A stretch of DNA of 64,000 bases from Mesobacillus subterraneus (lineage in GTDB: Bacteria; Bacillota; Bacilli; Bacillales; Cytobacillaceae), in NCBI RefSeq assembly GCF_003937825.1, contig NZ_RSFW01000013.1, positions 186,001-250,000 on the forward strand. The letters run 5' to 3'. The position numbers and the translations under genes were made by a program. Positions 60,257-64,000 of this stretch are shown piece after piece. The notes under the pieces are model-generated. The model worked only from the letters and a program-made list of their open reading frames with translations, ran no database searches and had not been told where the DNA came from. The first letter of the stretch is position 1. Each line of letters starts with the position of its first letter.

Positions 60257-61552
60257 CTATAATGAAAACTTCGTGATCGTGTTCTTTAATTTTTCCGCCT
60301 GATCCCGCAGTACGACGGCCAGTTCTTCAACATTACCGATAACTTCAGCCTGCTGTTCCGCTGCAGACGCGACGCTCAGGGCACCGGCTGAGGTTTCTTC
60401 GGCGATTGCAGCCATTTCCTGTGATTGTGTGGATGTATGCTGGATCGTGTTCATCTGCGTTTCGACGAGTCCGGTAATCGTGTGGATGACTTCGGCCATC
60501 TCGTGGATGGTGTTCGTCATTTCATCGATGACCTGGTTCGTTTTCTCGCCTTTCTTCGCTTCGCTGTTCGCCGTTTCTACCTGTCTGCTGATCTGGCCAA
60601 CGACGTTCTGGACCTCTGACTGGATGTTCTGGATCAATTCCGAAATCCCCTGGACGGCGTCCGCACTCTGGTCGGCTAGCTTCCTGACTTCCTCGGCCAC
60701 GACCGCGAATCCTTTTCCATGTTCTCCGGCACGCGCTGCCTCAATCGAAGCATTCAAAGCCAGCAGGTTGGTTTGTGCCGCGATATCGCCGACGAGCTGG
60801 ATGATCTGCTCCACTTTTGTTGCGTTTTCTTCCAGACGTTTGACAGTGCCCAGCGATTCACGATTATCATTCGCCAGTCTTTCAATCCCGGAAATCAGCG
60901 AGTGGATGGCATTCTTGGATTCCTGAAGGTCTTTGACCATTTCAACTGAAATCCCTTCTGACACCCGCGCTTTTTCCTGGACGTCCTCGGCAATGCGGAT
61001 GACTTCATCCACTGACTCAGCTGTGGTTTGCGTCGAAAATGCCGACTGGTCTGCACCTGAAGCAATTTCCTTGATGGTTGTCGAGATAATCGCTGCCTGT
61101 TCCGATGCAGCCTTTGATTGGCCGGAAATCTGGATGACCTTTTCATTTGTTTCTTTGAAGTTCGAGTCAATCTGGCTGACCATCTCGCGCAGATTGGCAA
61201 GCATATTGTTGAAAGCTAGTCCAAGCGAACGGATTTCATCGTCCGACTTTGAAACCTCAGCATCCTCACCAATCTCACCCTGTGCGGCTTTCAGCGCTGA
61301 TTGCTCCAATTTTTGCAACGGCTTGATGATCAATCCTGCTGCCATATAGGCAAGCAAGCCTGACCAGAAAATCCCCATCCCCAGGACCGCCACATTGTAG
61401 ACAACCGAATTGATTTCGGTGAATTGTTTTACATAAGGCTGAAGGAAATAAATAAAGAATGCGCTTGTTGAATAAGTGATGATCGCCAACACCGTCGTCA
61501 GCATGACCATTTTCTTTCTTAATCCCATTTTGTAGCTGCGTTTAGACCCCAC
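60257..61552 (-). CDS. Methyl-accepting chemotaxis protein without extracellular sensor
   Basis: The 431-residue receptor has two membrane helices (about 16-35 and 48-73) separated by only about 12 residues, a HAMP-like segment and a signalling domain with the hairpin tip [20 protein letters not shown] near 275. GTG start after GGGGG. The missing sensor domain implies it senses cytoplasmic or membrane signals, for example pH, redox or another receptor. It lies between rpiB and ywlE. Confidence 0.93.
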   Translation of the reverse strand: MGSKRSYKMGLRKKMVMLTTVLAIITYSTSAFFIYFLQPYVKQFTEINSVVYNVAVLGMGIFWSGLLAYMAAGLIIKPLQKLEQSALKAAQGEIGEDAEVSKSDDEIRSLGLAFNNMLANLREMVSQIDSNFKETNEKVIQISGQSKAASEQAAIISTTIKEIASGADQSAFSTQTTAESVDEVIRIAEDVQEKARVSEGISVEMVKDLQESKNAIHSLISGIERLANDNRESLGTVKRLEENATKVEQIIQLVGDIAAQTNLLALNASIEAARAGEHGKGFAVVAEEVRKLADQSADAVQGISELIQNIQSEVQNVVGQISRQVETANSEAKKGEKTNQVIDEMTNTIHEMAEVIHTITGLVETQMNTIQHTSTQSQEMAAIAEETSAGALSVASAAEQQAEVIGNVEELAVVLRDQAEKLKNTITKFSL

Positions 61553-61593
61553 TGATAATCCCCCTGAAAAAGTATTAGAACTCCTCTAAGGTA

Positions 61594-62031
61594 TTATCGG
61601 ATTTTATCAAGGATTCTTTCGATACTTTCCTGAATTTCTTGAAAAGCTTCGCGATAAATTTGTTCGTTCCCGCCGAATGGATCTGCGACATCTAGGTTTT
61701 CCTTCACTTCAGCAAACTCTTTCAGGGTAAAAGTTTTATCGGCAGCTTGCGGATACTGGCTTAAAATCAGCTGCTTATGGCTCTGTGTCATCGTCAGGAC
61801 CAAGGTCGCCCATTCGATTTGTTCCTTCGTCAATGTCGAGGAGCGATGATCATGGCTGATGTTGTTCTCCTCAAGCACGATTTTCGCGTTCAAGGATGCC
61901 TCCGCCCCATTTGGAGCGTAAACCCCTGCTGATTTCACTTCAACTCCGGGTATTTCCTTGCTTTTTAAAATTGCTTCCGCCATCGGGCTCCTGCATGTAT
62001 TTCCGGTGCAGACGAATAAGATGCGTGCCAT
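61594..62031 (-). CDS. ywlE: YwlE, protein arginine phosphatase
   Basis: The 145-residue low-molecular-weight phosphatase has P-loop CTGNTCRS at residues 8-15. The Thr in that loop matches the residue that gives YwlE specificity for phosphoarginine. The C-terminal DPFGGNEQIY carries the catalytic Asp. Reverses McsB arginine phosphorylation in stress response. ATG 62031 after GGAGGG. Confidence 0.95.
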   Translation of the reverse strand: MARILFVCTGNTCRSPMAEAILKSKEIPGVEVKSAGVYAPNGAEASLNAKIVLEENNISHDHRSSTLTKEQIEWATLVLTMTQSHKQLILSQYPQAADKTFTLKEFAEVKENLDVADPFGGNEQIYREAFQEIQESIERILDKIR

Positions 62032-62090
62032 GCCTTTCCCTCCTGTGAAGAACTTTTTCTCCATTATAAGATAATCTTTAATTTTTCCAT

Positions 62091-62118
62091 AAAAAAATAC
62101 ACCTGCCGAACAGGTGCA
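62091..62118 (-). terminator. Terminator of mntP
   Basis: Stem CACCTG / CAGGTG with a TATTTTTTT tail on the minus strand, between mntP and ywlE. Confidence 0.88.
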
Positions 62119-62126
62119 CAAACGTT

Positions 62127-62681
62127 TTATAAAGGAAGGAGCAATTTAATCCCGAATGCGAGCAAAATGCTTCCTCCCAGCGCTTCGCTGTATGTACCCA
62201 TCCACCCCTGGACTCTTTTGCCTACCAGGAGGCCTGCCCAGGTGAGGACCATCGCCGCGACACCAAAGCATACGAGTACGAGCAGCGTCCTGGCTCCATA
62301 TATCCCCAGGGTAAGACCGACCGAGAAGCTATCCAGGCTGACACTCAGGGCAAAAATAAATAAGCCTTTCCCGACCGGAGTGATCAAACTTGTCTCGTCT
62401 TCTTTAAAGCTTGCCCAAATCATCTGTACACCGAGCACAATCAAAAGCAGGCCGCCGATATATCCGGCGATGGCCCCGAACTGCTCGGACAAAAATCTGC
62501 CGGCCACCATCCCCAGCAGCGGCATCCACACATGGAACAAGCCAATGGTGACGCCAATCTTGAAAATATGCCTTTTAGTCAGACGGAACATGCCCATTCC
62601 AAGACCTACCGAAAAAGCATCCATTCCCAACGCGAATGCCATCAATATCAATGTTAGTAATTCACCGGCTATTGCTGCCAT
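62127..62681 (-). CDS. mntP: Putative manganese efflux pump MntP
   Basis: The 184-residue protein has six helices and the two family motifs [14 protein letters not shown] and [12 protein letters not shown], each with the conserved Asp. Exports Mn2+. No yybP-ykoY riboswitch is seen in its short leader. Equivalent to ywlD. Confidence 0.95.
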   Translation of the reverse strand: MAAIAGELLTLILMAFALGMDAFSVGLGMGMFRLTKRHIFKIGVTIGLFHVWMPLLGMVAGRFLSEQFGAIAGYIGGLLLIVLGVQMIWASFKEDETSLITPVGKGLFIFALSVSLDSFSVGLTLGIYGARTLLVLVCFGVAAMVLTWAGLLVGKRVQGWMGTYSEALGGSILLAFGIKLLLPL

Positions 62682-62760
62682 GTCTTCGCCCCCTCGGACT
62701 TGCTAATTCAGCATATGCACGTCCAAATGGATTTAGAAGCATGGCTTGTTCGTAAAACGA

Positions 62761-62792
62761 AAAAAGCGCACCGACTAATCGACGCGCTTTTC
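62761..62792 (-). terminator. Terminator of ywlC
   Basis: Imperfect stem AAGCGCGTCGA / TCGGTGCGCTT with TTTT after it on the minus strand. Confidence 0.88.
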
Positions 62793-62801
62793 AATCAACC
62801 T

Positions 62802-63845
62802 TTATTTTTCAATAACCGGCAATCCTGATGCTTTGGTCAGCCTGTTCATGATTGCCTGGCCGACGCCTTCCTCCGGAAAAATTTCCCCGTAAATGAGGTC
62901 GAGATCCTGCTGGTTGAAGGCGCGGAGTGTGTCATAAAGTGACTCAGCTACAGTTTCCAGCTTCATCCGTTCTCCGCAGGCAATGACCACATCGGAATCA
63001 TAGAAAGCCTTGTTTTCCTTTGTGGTCATGACGCCGACTTTCATACCCTCGTTCCGTTTTTCATTCACCAGCTGCTGGATTTCTTCCTTTGTACCATTCA
63101 CCAGATAGAAAGGGGCATTCGGTGCGTAATGACGGTATTTCATCCCTGGAGACTTCGGCGCCTGCTTCGCGTCCTTCAGTGCCGGGTCGACCAGTACCTC
63201 GCCAACGATTTCCTCAAGCTGTTCCTTCGTTACCCCGCCCGGTCTTAAAATCGCTGGAATTTCCCCGGTACAATCAACTACAGTCGATTCCAGGCCGACA
63301 CCAGTCGCTCCGCCATCAACAATCCCGGCAATCCTGCCTGTCAGGTCATCAGCAACATGAGCCGCGGTTGTCGGACTCGGCTTGCCTGACAAGTTCGCAC
63401 TTGGCGCCGCGAGCGGCAATCCGGATGCTTCAACCAACGCGAGGGCAACCGGATGGTCAGGCATCCTTACCGCCACTGTTGAAAGTCGTGCCGTTGCTTT
63501 TTCTGAAAGCACGCCATCCTTTTTGTTCAGAATCAGGGTCAGCGGTCCCGGCCAAAATGCGTCCATTAATCGTGAAGCCTGTTCAGGAATTTCTTTTACA
63601 AAGGAAAAAACCTGTTCACGGTCCGCGATATGGATGATCAGCGGGTTATCCCCAGGTCTTCCTTTTGCTTCGAATATTTTTAAGACGGCATCATCATTTT
63701 CCGCGTTGCCTCCAAGTCCATAAACCGTTTCAGTCGGAAAAGCGACGACTTCATTTTGCTTCAGTTTTTGTGCGGCTTCGATGATATGTGGATATGTTTT
63801 TAAATTATCCACATTCTTATCCACTGTCCACATTTGTGTTTGCAT
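62802..63845 (-). CDS. ywlC: Threonylcarbamoyl-AMP synthase (YwlC/TsaC2, Sua5-type)
   Basis: The roughly 347-residue enzyme has a YrdC domain (AFPTETVYGLGGNA near 38) and a C-terminal Sua5 domain after about 220. It makes threonylcarbamoyl-AMP for t6A in tRNA. ATG 63845 after AAAGGTGG. Overlaps a DnaA-box pair at its 5' end. Confidence 0.95.
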   Translation of the reverse strand: MQTQMWTVDKNVDNLKTYPHIIEAAQKLKQNEVVAFPTETVYGLGGNAENDDAVLKIFEAKGRPGDNPLIIHIADREQVFSFVKEIPEQASRLMDAFWPGPLTLILNKKDGVLSEKATARLSTVAVRMPDHPVALALVEASGLPLAAPSANLSGKPSPTTAAHVADDLTGRIAGIVDGGATGVGLESTVVDCTGEIPAILRPGGVTKEQLEEIVGEVLVDPALKDAKQAPKSPGMKYRHYAPNAPFYLVNGTKEEIQQLVNEKRNEGMKVGVMTTKENKAFYDSDVVIACGERMKLETVAESLYDTLRAFNQQDLDLIYGEIFPEEGVGQAIMNRLTKASGLPVIEK

Positions 63846-63986
63846 GTCCATCCACCTTTTATTTCTAAGCTATACTAGTCTATTTCTATGAAAGTATAAA
63901 AGAAGAACAAGGCGAACACAAGTTTTTATCCACAAAATGTGCATAAACTACGGGAATCAGTGGATAACTTTGTGGATTAATCCACA
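63805..63986. promoter_or_regulatory. DnaA-box cluster at ywlC
   Basis: TTATCCACA at 63805-63813 and 63926-63934, and TTATGCACA (minus) at 63938-63946, fit the DnaA consensus exactly. Near matches: TTATCCACT 63817-63825, TTATCCACT (minus) 63959-63967 and the palindrome TGTGGATTAATCCACA 63971-63986. A DnaA-binding cluster near ywlC is known in B. subtilis. The first two lie in the ywlC coding start, the rest in its upstream region. Confidence 0.85.
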
Positions 63987-64000
63987 ATTCACAAAATAAT

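Noticed and set aside
62682-62801. Manganese riboswitch (yybP-ykoY) at mntP
   Set aside because: The leader is short and I see no conserved riboswitch core.
63805-63986. Chromosome origin
   Set aside because: DnaA boxes are present, but no dnaA, dnaN, rpmH or AT-rich unwinding region; gene context is ywlC, far from oriC.

Overview
The window looks like part of the chromosome of an endospore-forming Bacillaceae bacterium (Bacillus/Mesobacillus/Cytobacillus-like). It carries the sporulation genes spoIIID, spoIIQ and spoIID. It also carries the Bacillus block ywlC-mntP-ywlE-(MCP)-rpiB-ywlG-glyA-upp-mnaA-atp in almost the B. subtilis order, plus murA, ywmB and a ywzB-like gene. TTG and GTG starts with strong GGAGG sites are common. 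Nearly all genes lie on the minus strand. I saw no tRNA, rRNA, CRISPR array, insertion sequence or prophage.

Region 1 (1-15.1 kb) is a type VIIb (ESX/Yuk) secretion island. In transcription order on the minus strand it holds the FtsK/SpoIIIE motor EssC with an FHA domain, a YukD ubiquitin-like protein, two paralogous lipoproteins, a lipase with a C-terminal helical tail, a 63-residue helical protein and two WXG100 proteins. A 21-bp tandem array follows, then a DUF6382-FHA protein, a PP2C phosphatase, a PrkC-like kinase with TPRs and a membrane protein with nine T-x-L-L type motifs. A WXG100-like gene diverges from essC. The lipase, small helical protein and lipoproteins resemble the reverse-architecture TslA toxin with TlaA partners and TilA immunity. 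A sharp GC break inside the lipase gene suggests the toxin half was exchanged. The kinase/phosphatase/FHA/T-motif set suggests threonine-phosphorylation control of assembly or secretion. GGGACGGTT palindromes occur at seven places here and I saw none elsewhere.

Region 2 (15.2-33 kb) holds spoIIID, a LysM protein, a Na+/solute symporter cluster (DUF4212, VC_2705-type permease, cNMP/CBS/DUF294 protein, DnaQ-like exonuclease), a gamma-glutamyltransferase, PBP3-like pbpC, spoIIQ, vanZ-like and NERD genes, spoIID, murA, ywmB and a DUF1146 gene.

Region 3 (33.3-52.3 kb) is the energy block: an 11-subunit complex I operon (nuoABCDHIJKLMN, no nuoEFG) and the complete F1Fo ATP synthase operon atpZIBEFHAGDC, each with a recognisable sigma-A-type promoter.

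Region 4 (52.4-64 kb) holds a Vpr-like subtilase, mnaA, upp, glyA, ywlG, rpiB, a receptor without an extracellular domain, ywlE, mntP and ywlC. A DnaA-box cluster lies at the 5' end of ywlC.

The most unusual non-coding signal is a set of five intergenic arrays of 20-21 bp periodicity (about 5.1, 27.8, 44.6, 54.8 and 60.1 kb). Each has its own conserved core word beside an A/T-rich stretch. In all five, the strand carrying the word followed by the A-rich tract is the coding strand of the flanking genes. Counts and positions were made by eye; no searches were run.
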